Shown piece after piece: positions 9,853 to 18,180 of a stretch of 64,000 nucleotides of DNA. The stretch is taken from the NCBI RefSeq assembly GCF_003326475.1, contig NZ_JPWA01000011.1:80728-144727 (forward strand), written 5' to 3'. Below the pieces are notes generated by a model. It was not told the DNA's origin. It saw only the letters and a list, made by a program, of their open reading frames with translations, and did not search any database. The translations under genes and the position numbers were made by a program. Numbering within the stretch: the first letter of the stretch is position 1; every line of letters starts with the position of its first letter. The DNA is from Thalassospira xianhensis MCCC 1A02616. GTDB taxonomy: Bacteria > Pseudomonadota > Alphaproteobacteria > Rhodospirillales > Thalassospiraceae.

Positions 9853-10160
9853 GTGCCCCACTCCAAAATCATGGGGAAAAAGATAACGCACCAGATGCAG
9901 CACATTTTCTGCATCTGGTCGAGCGCATCTTGGCCAGCAACCCGGAACTCAGTCCGGTTCAGGGGGCAATTCTGGTCGCCGCCCGACAGGATATCGCCCG
10001 TGACAGCAAAACATTCGCCCGATTGTTCGGGATGGCCCACGCAATCGTTCTGCGTGAACTAAATGCACTTATCCAGACAACCGGGCTTGTGACCCAGACA
10101 AAACGCGACACCCGCACATTGCGCACGCATTATCAGCCGACATCCTTATCCGACGTATAA
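9849..10160 (+). CDS. Small winged-helix-like protein coupled to FdhF/YdeP
   Basis: 103 residues beginning at a GTG that overlaps the upstream stop codon (GTGA), so translation is probably coupled. The middle is helical (LSPVQGAILVAARQDIARDSKTFARLFG), followed by a helix resembling a recognition helix and the stretch GLVTQTKRDTRTLRTHY. The latter looks like the wing of MarR-type winged helices, where Lys-Arg-Asp-x-Arg is common. I do not recognise a named family. It could be a regulator of its own operon or a partner or chaperone of the molybdoenzyme. Its stop lies only 8 bp from the convergent SdhAF4-like stop, with no terminator between. Confidence 0.7.
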   Translation: MSAPLQNHGEKDNAPDAAHFLHLVERILASNPELSPVQGAILVAARQDIARDSKTFARLFGMAHAIVLRELNALIQTTGLVTQTKRDTRTLRTHYQPTSLSDV

Positions 10161-10168
10161 GGTCGATC

Positions 10169-10429
10169 TTAAAAATCGATGCAGCGGCCCTTGTTTTCCC
10201 AATCGCCAAAACGGGTTGGCTCGGGGCCTTTGGGCCCCCCGATTTCGCGCGCCTTGGCAGCAGCTTCCTTGGCTGCCTTTGCTTCGGCCAGTGCATTGAT
10301 CGCATCCTGTGACAGAACAGGTGCCATGTCTGCACCGGCAATGGCTTCGTTCTTTTCTTCCGAGGTTTTCGGTTCGGCCTTTTCTTTTGGCACCTCGTGA
10401 ATGACGGTCTCGCGGAACTTTCCGGCCAT
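10169..10429 (-). CDS. DUF1674 / succinate dehydrogenase assembly factor 4-like protein
   Basis: 86 residues. The family hallmark is the conserved C-terminus EIGGPKGPEPTRFGDWENKG, ending in RCIDF, preceded by a charged, Ala/Glu-rich helix. In mitochondria and yeast, SdhAF4 (Sdh8) binds flavinylated SdhA before complex II assembly. The bacterial role is inferred from that homology. It faces the divergent tex gene across a 249-bp gap. Confidence 0.85.
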   Translation of the reverse strand: MAGKFRETVIHEVPKEKAEPKTSEEKNEAIAGADMAPVLSQDAINALAEAKAAKEAAAKAREIGGPKGPEPTRFGDWENKGRCIDF

Positions 10430-10678
10430 CCTTGTTCTCCGGTTGTCGGGGGCTGCCCGATTGAACTGTTATCCCAGAAATAGCCCGCCTGCACCGTCTG
10501 GGCAAGTTATAGGGCCGCAATATCTGGCAGGATTTCCAAAATCCATTCGATTTCAGCCGCTTGGGATTTCAACGAGAAAATCCACCAGATATGCAGACAG
10601 CCATTTATCCGAAACTGGCTCTTTCCCCCCTGCACGAAAGCCGCTATTTCAGGCAGACGAGCAAACCAAGGAGAAACC

Positions 10679-13048
10679 ATGCGTCCAATTCCCCAGCGTA
10701 TCGCCGAAGAGCTTTCGGTTAGACCCGAACAGGTCATTGCCACCATCGAGATGCTCAATGAAGGGTCAACCGTTCCATTCATCGCCCGTTACCGCAAAGA
10801 AAAAACCGGCGGTCTTGATGATACCCAACTTCGTACGCTGGAAGAACGCCTGCGCTATCTGACCGAGCTTGAAGAACGCCGTTCAAGCGTGCTTGAAAGC
10901 ATCCGCGAACAGGAAAAACTGACGCCGGAACTGGAAAAGGCCATCAACGAGGCAGATACCAAAACCCGCCTTGAAGATTTGTACCTGCCCTATAAGAAAA
11001 AGCGCCGCACCAAGGCCCAGATCGCCCGTGAAGCCGGGCTGGAGCCGCTGGCGGATGATCTGTATGGCAATCCGAACTTTGATCCGGAAACCGAAGCCGC
11101 CAAATACGTCGATGCCGAAAAAGGTGTTGAAGACACCAAAGCCGCCCTTGATGGTGCCCGTCAAATCCTGATGGAACGCTTTGCCGAGGATGCCGATCTG
11201 GTGGCAAAGCTGCGCGACCTTTTGTGGAATGACGGCGAAATCAGCGCCAGCGTGATTGATGGCAAGCAGGCCGAAGGTGCCAAGTTTTCCGACTATTTCG
11301 AACATTCCGAAAAAATCAAAACCTGCCCGTCGCATCGCGCGCTGGCCCTGTTCAGGGGACGCAACGAAAACATCCTGCAACTTAAACTGACCCTGGGGGC
11401 CGCCGATGAAGACCGCCCCCGCACCGAGCAGGGCCGGGCCGAGATCATGATTTCCGCCCATGTCGGTATTGCGGATCGTGGCCGCGCCGCCGACAAATGG
11501 CTGGTGGATACTGTTCGCTGGACCTGGCGGGTCAAATTGTCGCTATCCATCGAACTTGATTTATTCGGCACGCTGCGTGACAGCGCCGAAGAAGACGCGA
11601 TCAAGGTCTTTGCCGATAACCTCAAAGACCTGTTGCTGGCAGCACCCGCCGGGCAGAAGGCCACCATGGGTCTTGATCCGGGGGTTCGTACCGGCGTCAA
11701 GGTTGCCGTGATTGATGCCACCGGCAAGATGGTTGATACCGCAACCGTTTACCCGTTCCAGCCACGCAACGACGTCGAAGGCGCGCTTAATACGCTGGCG
11801 GCCCTAGCAGCGCGCCACAAGATCGAACTGATCGCCATTGGCAATGGCACCTATTCGCGTGAAACCGACGATCTTGCCGGTCAGTTGCTCAAACGCTTCC
11901 CGGCCCTTAAGGCAACCAAGGTCATCGTCAACGAGTCCGGCGCATCGATTTATTCCGCATCGCAATTTGCCGCAGAAGAATTCCCCGATCTGGATGTGTC
12001 GCTGCGTGGGGCGGTATCCATCGCCCGCCGCCTGCAGGACCCGTTGGCAGAACTGGTGAAGATCGAACCAAAATCCATTGGTGTCGGTCAGTATCAGCAC
12101 GATGTATCGGAAACCAAGCTTGCCAAATCGCTCGATGCCGTGGTCGAGGATTGCGTGAACGGTGTGGGTGTTGACCTCAATACCGCGTCTATTCCGCTTC
12201 TGACCCGTGTTGCCGGACTTTCGGAAACACTGGCGCGTAATATCGTCGGTTATCGTGATATCAATGGGGCGTTCCGGTCACGTGCAGACCTTCGCAAGGT
12301 CGAACGCCTCGGCCCCAAAGCGTTCGAACAATGTGCCGGTTTCCTGCGCATTCGTGGCGGAGAAAACCCGCTGGATGCATCGGCTGTTCACCCGGAGGCC
12401 TATAAACTGGTGGAACGTATCAGCACCCGTTCCAACAAACCGCTGGCAGAGCTGATTGGCGACTCGCCCTTCATCAAAACCCTGCGCCCGGATGACTATG
12501 CCGATGATGTGTTCGGGGTTCCGACCATCCGCGACATTCTGGCCGAGCTTGATAAGCCCGGCCGCGATCCGCGCCCGGAATTCAAAACTGCGAAATTCAC
12601 CGACGGCGTGAACGAGATCAAGGACCTCAAGACCGGTATGAAGCTTGAGGGTACGGTCACCAACGTCACCAATTTCGGAGCATTTGTCGATATTGGCGTG
12701 CATCAGGATGGTCTGGTTCATATTTCGCAACTGGCGGACAAATTCGTTTCCGACCCGCGGGAAGTCGTCAAGGCAGGCCAGATCGTGTCGGTTACCGTCA
12801 TGGAAGTCGATGCACCGCGCAAACGTATCGGTCTGTCGATGAAATCCGCACCGGACTACGAAGGTACCCGTGAAAAGCGTACCGAGTCCCGTGGCAACCA
12901 CAGCAGTCACGCCCATCAGGCACGCGGAAACACCGGGCGAAATAACCCGCCGCGCGGCGGGAATCATCAAGGCAGTCAGGGCAATGCCGGAAATGACGGC
13001 GGCGCGATGGCCGCTGCCCTAAAGGCCGCAATGGAACGCCGAAAGTAG
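10679..13048 (+). CDS. tex: Tex family RNA-binding transcription accessory protein
   Basis: 789 residues with the full Tex layout: N-terminal helical region ([13 protein letters not shown]), YqgF/RNase-H-like domain (about 325-450, [17 protein letters not shown]), helix-hairpin-helix segment (about 490-560, [19 protein letters not shown]) and a C-terminal S1 domain (about 650-725, [21 protein letters not shown]). The tail is Gly/Asn/Arg-rich and probably disordered. Tex binds nucleic acids and affects transcription and stress responses. AAGGAG 5 nt before the ATG supports the start. A hairpin terminator follows. Confidence 0.96.
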   Translation: MRPIPQRIAEELSVRPEQVIATIEMLNEGSTVPFIARYRKEKTGGLDDTQLRTLEERLRYLTELEERRSSVLESIREQEKLTPELEKAINEADTKTRLEDLYLPYKKKRRTKAQIAREAGLEPLADDLYGNPNFDPETEAAKYVDAEKGVEDTKAALDGARQILMERFAEDADLVAKLRDLLWNDGEISASVIDGKQAEGAKFSDYFEHSEKIKTCPSHRALALFRGRNENILQLKLTLGAADEDRPRTEQGRAEIMISAHVGIADRGRAADKWLVDTVRWTWRVKLSLSIELDLFGTLRDSAEEDAIKVFADNLKDLLLAAPAGQKATMGLDPGVRTGVKVAVIDATGKMVDTATVYPFQPRNDVEGALNTLAALAARHKIELIAIGNGTYSRETDDLAGQLLKRFPALKATKVIVNESGASIYSASQFAAEEFPDLDVSLRGAVSIARRLQDPLAELVKIEPKSIGVGQYQHDVSETKLAKSLDAVVEDCVNGVGVDLNTASIPLLTRVAGLSETLARNIVGYRDINGAFRSRADLRKVERLGPKAFEQCAGFLRIRGGENPLDASAVHPEAYKLVERISTRSNKPLAELIGDSPFIKTLRPDDYADDVFGVPTIRDILAELDKPGRDPRPEFKTAKFTDGVNEIKDLKTGMKLEGTVTNVTNFGAFVDIGVHQDGLVHISQLADKFVSDPREVVKAGQIVSVTVMEVDAPRKRIGLSMKSAPDYEGTREKRTESRGNHSSHAHQARGNTGRNNPPRGGNHQGSQGNAGNDGGAMAAALKAAMERRK

Positions 13049-13085
13049 CGATTTCATAAAAATTTCGCGCCTATTCTGATTGTAG

Positions 13086-13119
13086 AAAGCCCCCTAACCT
13101 TTTGTTCAGGGGGCTTTTT
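13086..13119 (+). terminator. Rho-independent terminator of tex
   Basis: A 10-bp stem AAAGCCCCCT/AGGGGGCTTT with a 12-nt loop runs directly into TTTTT. Confidence 0.85.
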
Positions 13120-13235
13120 ACGTGTGACAGATGGAAAATCGAAACATTCGGCACGGAAATGCCGCATTTGCGCCCCCATTTTCCCGTCTTCACCGCGCAT
13201 CTTTGCTTCACCAAAAAGAAGCGCGAGGAAACAAC

Positions 13236-13541
13236 ATGTTTAGATCTTTGCGCAGCAAGCCGGTTGTAATCGCCCTCGTCGGAGTTTTGACAGTGACGAC
13301 AGCCGCACTGGCTGCAATCCGTGTCGCACCGAAAGCGACCACCGACAGTGTCACCATCCATGCTGATCAGGCAAAAGGCGAAGTCATCCTGTCCTTTCAG
13401 GACGGATCGATTGCGCTGAACAAAGATTGCGGCTCTTTCCCGTGCCGTATCGATATTTCCCGCCTGCAAAAAGGGGAATACGACGTGATGATCCGCAATG
13501 GCACCGATATTCAGAACATGGTCAGCCTTTATAAGGAATAG
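13236..13541 (+). CDS. Small exported protein of unknown function
   Basis: 101 residues. The ATG at 13236 has GAGGA 6 nt before it and opens a good export signal: MFRSLRSK, then a hydrophobic stretch (PVVIALVGVLTVTTAALAA). The mature part has two cysteines (DCGSFPCRID) that could form a disulfide and a short beta-rich segment. I recognise no family. An upstream in-frame ATG at 13131 would bury the signal behind 35 residues and lies in the tex terminator region, so it is not used. Confidence 0.65.
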   Translation: MFRSLRSKPVVIALVGVLTVTTAALAAIRVAPKATTDSVTIHADQAKGEVILSFQDGSIALNKDCGSFPCRIDISRLQKGEYDVMIRNGTDIQNMVSLYKE

Positions 13542-13924
13542 CAGGCTGACCGGTTATCCGGCTCGGGGTACATGACGCCCGATAGCAGAAGCCTGTCGGG
13601 CAGACATTCGCAGAATTCAAAATATTTTCGCATCCATGGAACGATGCGCGCCTCAGCTTGTTTAAAGGGTATGGAATATCGCAAAGCCATCCAAGGCATT
13701 GCGCGCTGCTTCCTTTGACCTAGATAAAGGCCGAGGATTAAGACCACGAGGTTTTCCATCATGCCCGTTTCCGAACCCGCCAAAAGACAGTGATCATCCA
13801 TAGCAACAAGTTTTCCAACAGGTTGCATGGGATTTTCACTTTTACGGCAGGTGGTAATGGGGATATGTTGCATCAGCCCTGTGCTGACCGCACAAACCAA
13901 TAACGAAAGTCGAGGATCTGTATC
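13542..13924. other. Intergenic region upstream of sodB
   Basis: 383 bp with no convincing gene. A hairpin at 13577-13601 (GCCCGATAG/CTGTCGGGC, one G-U pair) lacks a T-run and could be a weak terminator for the preceding gene. The sodB promoter must lie in the remainder; TTGACC at 13715 is a possible -35 element, but no good -10 follows at the right distance. Confidence 0.4.
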
Positions 13925-14530
13925 ATGGCTCTTGAACTCCCTGCACTCCCCTATGCCTATGACGCGCTTGCACCGGTCATGTCGGCTGAAACCCTTGAGT
14001 TTCACCATGACAAACACCACAACGCCTATGTTGTGAACGGCAACAAGCTGCTCGAAGGTTCCGGCCTTGAAGGCAAGTCGCTCGAAGAAATCGTTGTTGC
14101 ATCCTATGGTGATGCATCCAAAGCCGGCCTGTTCAACAACGCTGCCCAGCACTGGAACCATATCGAGTTCTGGCAGATGATGAAGAAAAACGGCGGCGGC
14201 AACATTCCGGGCGAACTGGAAAAGAAAATCGTTGAAGATTTCGGCTCCGTCGATGCCTTCAAGGAAGCCTTCATTCAGGCTGGCGTCACCCAGTTCGGTT
14301 CGGGCTGGTGCTGGCTGGCACTCGATAAATCCGGCAAACTGGTCGTGACCAAGACCCCGAACGCGGAAAACCCGCTGGTTCACGGTCAGACCCCGCTGCT
14401 CGGTTGCGATGTCTGGGAACACTCCTACTACATCGATTACCGCAACGCGCGCCCGGACTATGTCAAAGCGTTCATCAACGATCTGGTGAACTGGGAATAT
14501 GTTGCAGAACGTTTCTCCAAAGCTGGCTAA
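13925..14530 (+). CDS. sodB: Superoxide dismutase [Fe]
   Basis: Converts superoxide to oxygen and hydrogen peroxide in the cytoplasm. The 201 residues align closely with E. coli SodB: PALPYAYDALAPVMSAETLEFHHDKH, NNAAQHWNH, and DVWEHSYYIDYRNARPDY. Metal ligands are His27, His79, Asp162 and His166. Gln75 (NAAQ) is the residue that marks iron-type enzymes. No signal peptide is present. GAGGA lies 8 nt before the ATG. A strong terminator follows. Confidence 0.97.
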   Translation: MALELPALPYAYDALAPVMSAETLEFHHDKHHNAYVVNGNKLLEGSGLEGKSLEEIVVASYGDASKAGLFNNAAQHWNHIEFWQMMKKNGGGNIPGELEKKIVEDFGSVDAFKEAFIQAGVTQFGSGWCWLALDKSGKLVVTKTPNAENPLVHGQTPLLGCDVWEHSYYIDYRNARPDYVKAFINDLVNWEYVAERFSKAG

Positions 14531-14556
14531 TCAAGACCGGCTTTGACCATGAATTA

Positions 14557-14587
14557 AAGAAAGCGGCTCCTTCGGGGCCGCTTTCTT
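14557..14587 (+). terminator. Rho-independent terminator of sodB
   Basis: A 14-bp stem with one G-U pair, AAGAAAGCGGCTCC/GGGGCCGCTTTCTT, has a 3-nt loop and ends in a T-rich run. Confidence 0.85.
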
Positions 14588-14589
14588 GT

Positions 14590-14874
14590 TCAGAACTCAT
14601 CGGGCCATCGCCGCGCAGTATGCAAGACAGCGATTATCGTGATCGTATTTCCATCCAGACCATAAGCAACAAGGTAAGGCGTACCATTGACGATCATTTC
14701 GCGTGTTTGCTCCACACGCCCGACACGACCTATGAACGGATGGGTAACGAGTTGCGACACTGACCCTGATATCAATTGATAGGTTTTGCGAGCCGCCGTC
14801 GGATTACGTTCGTCAATGTAATCAAGAATGTCACGCAGATCATCGACAGCCCGACTATCCCATTGAATACGCAT
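14590..14874 (-). CDS. RelE/ParE family toxin
   Basis: 94 residues with the ParE/RelE pattern: MRIQWDSRAVDDLRDILDYI at the start, a central GRVGRVEQTREMIV strand, PYLVAYGLDGNTITIIAVLH, and a C-terminal ARRWP. ParE toxins act on DNA gyrase and RelE on ribosome-bound mRNA; sequence alone does not decide which applies. It lies 5 bp after the antitoxin gene in the same operon, and its stop is next to the sodB terminator on the other strand. Confidence 0.85.
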   Translation of the reverse strand: MRIQWDSRAVDDLRDILDYIDERNPTAARKTYQLISGSVSQLVTHPFIGRVGRVEQTREMIVNGTPYLVAYGLDGNTITIIAVLHTARRWPDEF

Positions 14875-14879
14875 CCGGA

Positions 14880-15128
14880 TTATTTTTCAGCGAAGCGTTG
14901 TTCAAACCCGGCAAGCACATCGTCATGCCCGATCAGTTTCGCACGGCCTTCGGCAATACTGCGTGCACGATCTGCAATCAGGTTGATCTGCCATTCCTGA
15001 TGATCGGCATATTGCCGAAGAGCGTCATTGATGATGCTTGAACGCGTCTGGTCGAACGCATTGGCAAGCTTATCGAGCCGTTTTCGCAAATCGGCATCAA
15101 CACGCACTGCCATTGTATCTTTGCTCAT
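14880..15128 (-). CDS. Ribbon-helix-helix antitoxin
   Basis: 82 residues. The N-terminus has the ribbon-helix-helix pattern of CopG/ParD antitoxins: a short beta strand (TMAVRVDADL) then two helices (RKRLDKLANAF, TRSSIINDALRQYADH). The C-terminal helical tail would wrap the toxin. As first gene of the pair it follows the usual antitoxin-toxin order. AAGG lies 8 nt before the ATG. Confidence 0.85.
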   Translation of the reverse strand: MSKDTMAVRVDADLRKRLDKLANAFDQTRSSIINDALRQYADHQEWQINLIADRARSIAEGRAKLIGHDDVLAGFEQRFAEK

Positions 15129-15147
15129 GATCGGCCTTTTGATTGCG

Positions 15148-15167
15148 ACGTATTACAACGTATTATA
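15148..15167 (-). promoter_or_regulatory. Toxin-antitoxin promoter with operator repeats
   Basis: Read leftward, an exact TATAAT box (15162-15167) lies 34 bp before the antitoxin start. Overlapping it, ACGTATTA occurs twice (15148-15155 and 15158-15165), 10 bp apart, one helical turn. That is the spacing expected for neighbouring ribbon-helix-helix dimers repressing their own promoter. The -35 region is poor. Confidence 0.6.
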
Positions 15168-15187
15168 TCGCATTCAGGGGTAAATAA

Positions 15188-15215
15188 AAACCCCGCCGGC
15201 GAACCGACGGGGTTT
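15188..15215 (-). terminator. Terminator of the DUF1338/aminoadipate operon
   Basis: Read leftward, AAACCCCGTCGG pairs with CCGGCGGGGTTT (one G-U), followed by TTATTT. It sits 26 bp after the aldehyde dehydrogenase stop. Confidence 0.8.
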
Positions 15216-15240
15216 GATATCAAGCTGATTGAGCGCCGGA

Positions 15241-16740
15241 TCAGATATCGAATTTAATCCCCTGCGCCAGCGGCAATTCGCGGGAATAGTTGATCGTGTT
15301 GGTCGCACGGCGCATATAGCCTTTCCATGCGTCCGAACCCGATTCACGTCCGCCACCGGTTTCTTTTTCGCCGCCAAACGCGCCGCCGATTTCCGCACCG
15401 GACGGACCGATATTGACGTTGGCAATACCGCAATCCGAACCAACAGCCGACAGGAACAATTCGGTTTCCCGCAGATCGGTCGAGAAGATGCAGGATGACA
15501 GCCCCTGTGGCACGCCGTTCTGAAGCGCAATGGCTTCTTCAAGCGTTTCATAGGTCATGACATACAGGATCGGCGCAAAGGTCTCGTTGCGCACGGTTTC
15601 GGTCTGGGACGGCATTTCAACAACCGCCGGGGTGACGTAATAGGCGTTCGGATACTGATCGGCCAGTGTACGTTCACCGCCATGCACTTTCCCGCCATCC
15701 TTTTTCGCATTGGCAAGGGCAGTCTGCATGTTGTTGAAGCTGTCCTCGTCAATCAGCGGACCGACAAGCGTACCATCGGCAAGCGGGTCGCCAATCTTGA
15801 CCGACTTGTAGGCAGCAACGATTTTCGGCAGCAATTCGTCTTTGACGTCTTTATGGACAATCACGCGACGCAAGGATGTGCAACGCTGGCCACAGGTCCC
15901 AACCGCCGAGAAGACCACCGCACGCACGGTCATATCAAGGTCGGCAGACGGGGTAACGATCATCGCGTTGTTGCCACCCAGTTCCAGGATGGTACGGCCA
16001 AAACGTTCCGCTACACGCGGGGCAACTTCGCGGCCCATGCGGGTCGAACCCGTTGCCGAAACAAGTGCCACATCATGGCTGTCGGTAAGGGCTTCGCCAA
16101 TACGGCGATCACCGATAACGACATGATGCAGGCCTTCTGGCGCATCGCCAAATTTCGCCAATGCCTTTTCAAAGATTTTCTGGCAGGCAAGTGCGGTCAG
16201 CGGGGTTTTTTCCGACGGTTTCCAGATCACCGAGTTTCCGCAGACCAGTGCAAGGGCAGTGTTCCATGACCAGACGGCAACCGGGAAGTTAAACGCGGAA
16301 ATGACGCCAACAACACCCAGCGGATGCCAGTTTTCCATCATCTTATGGCCCGGACGTTCGGACGCGATGGTCAGACCGTAAAGCTGACGCGACAGGCCTA
16401 CGGCGAAATCGCAGATATCGATCATTTCCTGAACTTCGCCAAGACCTTCCTGATAGATCTTGCCGCATTCAAGCGATACCAGACGACCCAACGGTTCCTT
16501 GGCCGCGCGCAGTTCTTCACCCAGAAGACGGGCCAGTTCACCGCGGCGCGGACCGGGCACCTGACGCCACTGGGCAAATGCCTTTTTCGAACGCGCAATG
16601 ATGTCGTTCATTTCCGACGGGTCGGTCTCGGCAACAGCCGCAATTTCAGAACCGTCAACCGGGGTCTGAACCTTAAGCGTACCATTGGAAATCTCGGCCT
16701 CGGACAGGCCCAGTTCGGTCAGAATGTTTTTGAAACTCAC
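15241..16740 (-). CDS. amaB: Piperidine-6-carboxylate / 2-aminoadipate semialdehyde dehydrogenase (ALDH7 type)
   Basis: 499 residues of the ALDH7/antiquitin group, which oxidise 2-aminoadipate 6-semialdehyde (in equilibrium with piperidine-6-carboxylate) to 2-aminoadipate in lysine breakdown. Key motifs are GVISAFNFPVAVWSWN, WKPSEKTPL, LELGGNNA (general base Glu) and TCGQRCTS with nucleophile Cys287. The C-terminal GGEKETGGGRESGSDAWK is typical of the family. The GTG at 16740 has AAGGGAG 8 nt upstream; a longer frame reaching 16848 would overlap the preceding gene. It is the last gene of a four-gene leftward operon, 34 bp after the aminotransferase. Confidence 0.88.
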   Translation of the reverse strand: MSFKNILTELGLSEAEISNGTLKVQTPVDGSEIAAVAETDPSEMNDIIARSKKAFAQWRQVPGPRRGELARLLGEELRAAKEPLGRLVSLECGKIYQEGLGEVQEMIDICDFAVGLSRQLYGLTIASERPGHKMMENWHPLGVVGVISAFNFPVAVWSWNTALALVCGNSVIWKPSEKTPLTALACQKIFEKALAKFGDAPEGLHHVVIGDRRIGEALTDSHDVALVSATGSTRMGREVAPRVAERFGRTILELGGNNAMIVTPSADLDMTVRAVVFSAVGTCGQRCTSLRRVIVHKDVKDELLPKIVAAYKSVKIGDPLADGTLVGPLIDEDSFNNMQTALANAKKDGGKVHGGERTLADQYPNAYYVTPAVVEMPSQTETVRNETFAPILYVMTYETLEEAIALQNGVPQGLSSCIFSTDLRETELFLSAVGSDCGIANVNIGPSGAEIGGAFGGEKETGGGRESGSDAWKGYMRRATNTINYSRELPLAQGIKFDI

Positions 16741-16774
16741 GGTTAAGCTCCCTTCTTTTTGAATTTTACGGCGA

Positions 16775-18118
16775 TCACGACCGGTCATCCGCATCCGATA
16801 CCGCTGCCAGCTTTGGCAGCAACTTGCCGATGATCGCAAAAGCTTCATCGACCTGTTCGAACGGAATGGTCAGCGGGGCCAGAAGGCGCACCACATTGGC
16901 GTGTTCACCACTTGGCATCAACAATAGCCCGCTTGCACGAGCCAGTTGCAATAATGTTTGCAGACGTTTCGGCGACGGTGCCCCGTCATCTGCAATCAGT
17001 TCGAAGGCGCGCATCGCGCCAATACCCCGCATCGCGCCAATCACATGCCCACCGGGCAAATCGCGCAACCAGGAAATATGGGTGGCGTATTTTTCGCCAA
17101 GCTGCTTGGCACGGTTCAAAATGCCGTCTGTTTCCAGCACCTCGAACACACCGGTTGCCGCCGCACACGCCACCGGATTGCCGGAATAAGTCCCGCCCAG
17201 ACCACCGGGCATCAGGGCATTCATCACATCCTCCGCCCCCGTAATCGCAGCCAGCGGAAAACCACCGCCAATACCCTTGCCCATCACGATAATATCGGGG
17301 CAGACATTGGCATGCTCGATGGCAAACATTTTACCCGTCCGGCCAAAGCCCGACTGGATTTCATCAGCAATCAGAACCATGCCATTGGCATCGCAAAGAC
17401 GGCGCAGTTCGACAAGAAATTCCGCGTCACAGGCCCTGAAACCACCTTCGCCCTGCACGGGTTCGATCACCACGGCACCAATGCTGCCCGGATCGACCGA
17501 TACGGCAAATAATTTGGCAATTGCGTCCATTGCATCGGCCACCGATACACCGGTTTCACGGCAGGGATATGGCAAATGGTAAACCGGCCCCGGAAGCGGC
17601 CCAAGCCCGGTCTTGTAGGGTTTGGTTTTACCCGTCAGCGCAAGGGTCGCAAGGGTGCGACCATGAAACGCCCCTTCAAAGGCCAGAACACCCGTCCGGC
17701 CTGTAAAGGCACGCGCAAGTTTCAGGGCATTTTCCATCGCCTCCGCCCCGGAATTGGTCAGCATTGATTTCGCCGGACCTTCGATCGGGCAGTTTTCCGC
17801 AAGCCAATCCGTCACCGCGACATAAGGTTCATGGGGCAACGCGTTAAAGCAGGAATGGGTAAAACGTTCGCACTGCTCGGCCACACGGGCCATCACGACC
17901 GGATTGCGATGCCCGGTATTCAGCACCCCGATCCCGCCAACGAAATCGATATAGCGATTGCCGTCAATATCCCAGATTTCGGCATTCAGTGCCCGATCCA
18001 TATAGACCGGATGCACATTGCGAATACCGTTTGAAACGCTGTGTTTCTGGCGTGCCGTGATGGTGGCGGCGTCCATCACGGCATCTTGTGTCTGGTTGGT
18101 CATATCATCACGGGGCAT
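16775..18118 (-). CDS. Class III PLP aminotransferase (GabT-like)
   Basis: 447 residues with class III signatures: IDFVGGIGVLNTGHRNP, MLTNSGAEAMENALKLAR, AFEGAFHGRT, EPVQGEGGF, LIADEIQSGFGRTG and the PLP-lysine segment IVMGKGIGGGFPLAA. The closest named enzyme by eye is 4-aminobutyrate transaminase. In this operon, lying between an AmaB-like dehydrogenase and a DUF1338 protein, it more likely acts on lysine (epsilon-amino) or on 2-aminoadipate; 5-aminovalerate and GABA remain possible. GGAG 9 nt before the ATG supports the start. Confidence 0.85.
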   Translation of the reverse strand: MPRDDMTNQTQDAVMDAATITARQKHSVSNGIRNVHPVYMDRALNAEIWDIDGNRYIDFVGGIGVLNTGHRNPVVMARVAEQCERFTHSCFNALPHEPYVAVTDWLAENCPIEGPAKSMLTNSGAEAMENALKLARAFTGRTGVLAFEGAFHGRTLATLALTGKTKPYKTGLGPLPGPVYHLPYPCRETGVSVADAMDAIAKLFAVSVDPGSIGAVVIEPVQGEGGFRACDAEFLVELRRLCDANGMVLIADEIQSGFGRTGKMFAIEHANVCPDIIVMGKGIGGGFPLAAITGAEDVMNALMPGGLGGTYSGNPVACAAATGVFEVLETDGILNRAKQLGEKYATHISWLRDLPGGHVIGAMRGIGAMRAFELIADDGAPSPKRLQTLLQLARASGLLLMPSGEHANVVRLLAPLTIPFEQVDEAFAIIGKLLPKLAAVSDADDRS

Positions 18119-18180
18119 GTGGGGTTGCTCCGGCTTTCATCGTTAAGATATTGATTTCGAACATTCGTTACGAAACCGAT

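Noticed and set aside
13715..13743. Sigma-70 promoter for sodB (TTGACC ... GATTAA)
   Set aside because: The -35-like hexamer is fair but the -10 is poor, and the site is about 180 bp before the gene; too weak to list as a feature.
13529..14422. A 297-residue leftward frame opposite sodB and its upstream gap
   Set aside because: Most of it is antisense to sodB, whose metal ligands are complete; the part beyond sodB has no coding character.
16748..16848. N-terminal extension of the AmaB-like dehydrogenase
   Set aside because: It would run into the upstream aminotransferase gene; the GTG at 16740 has a good ribosome site and normal family length.
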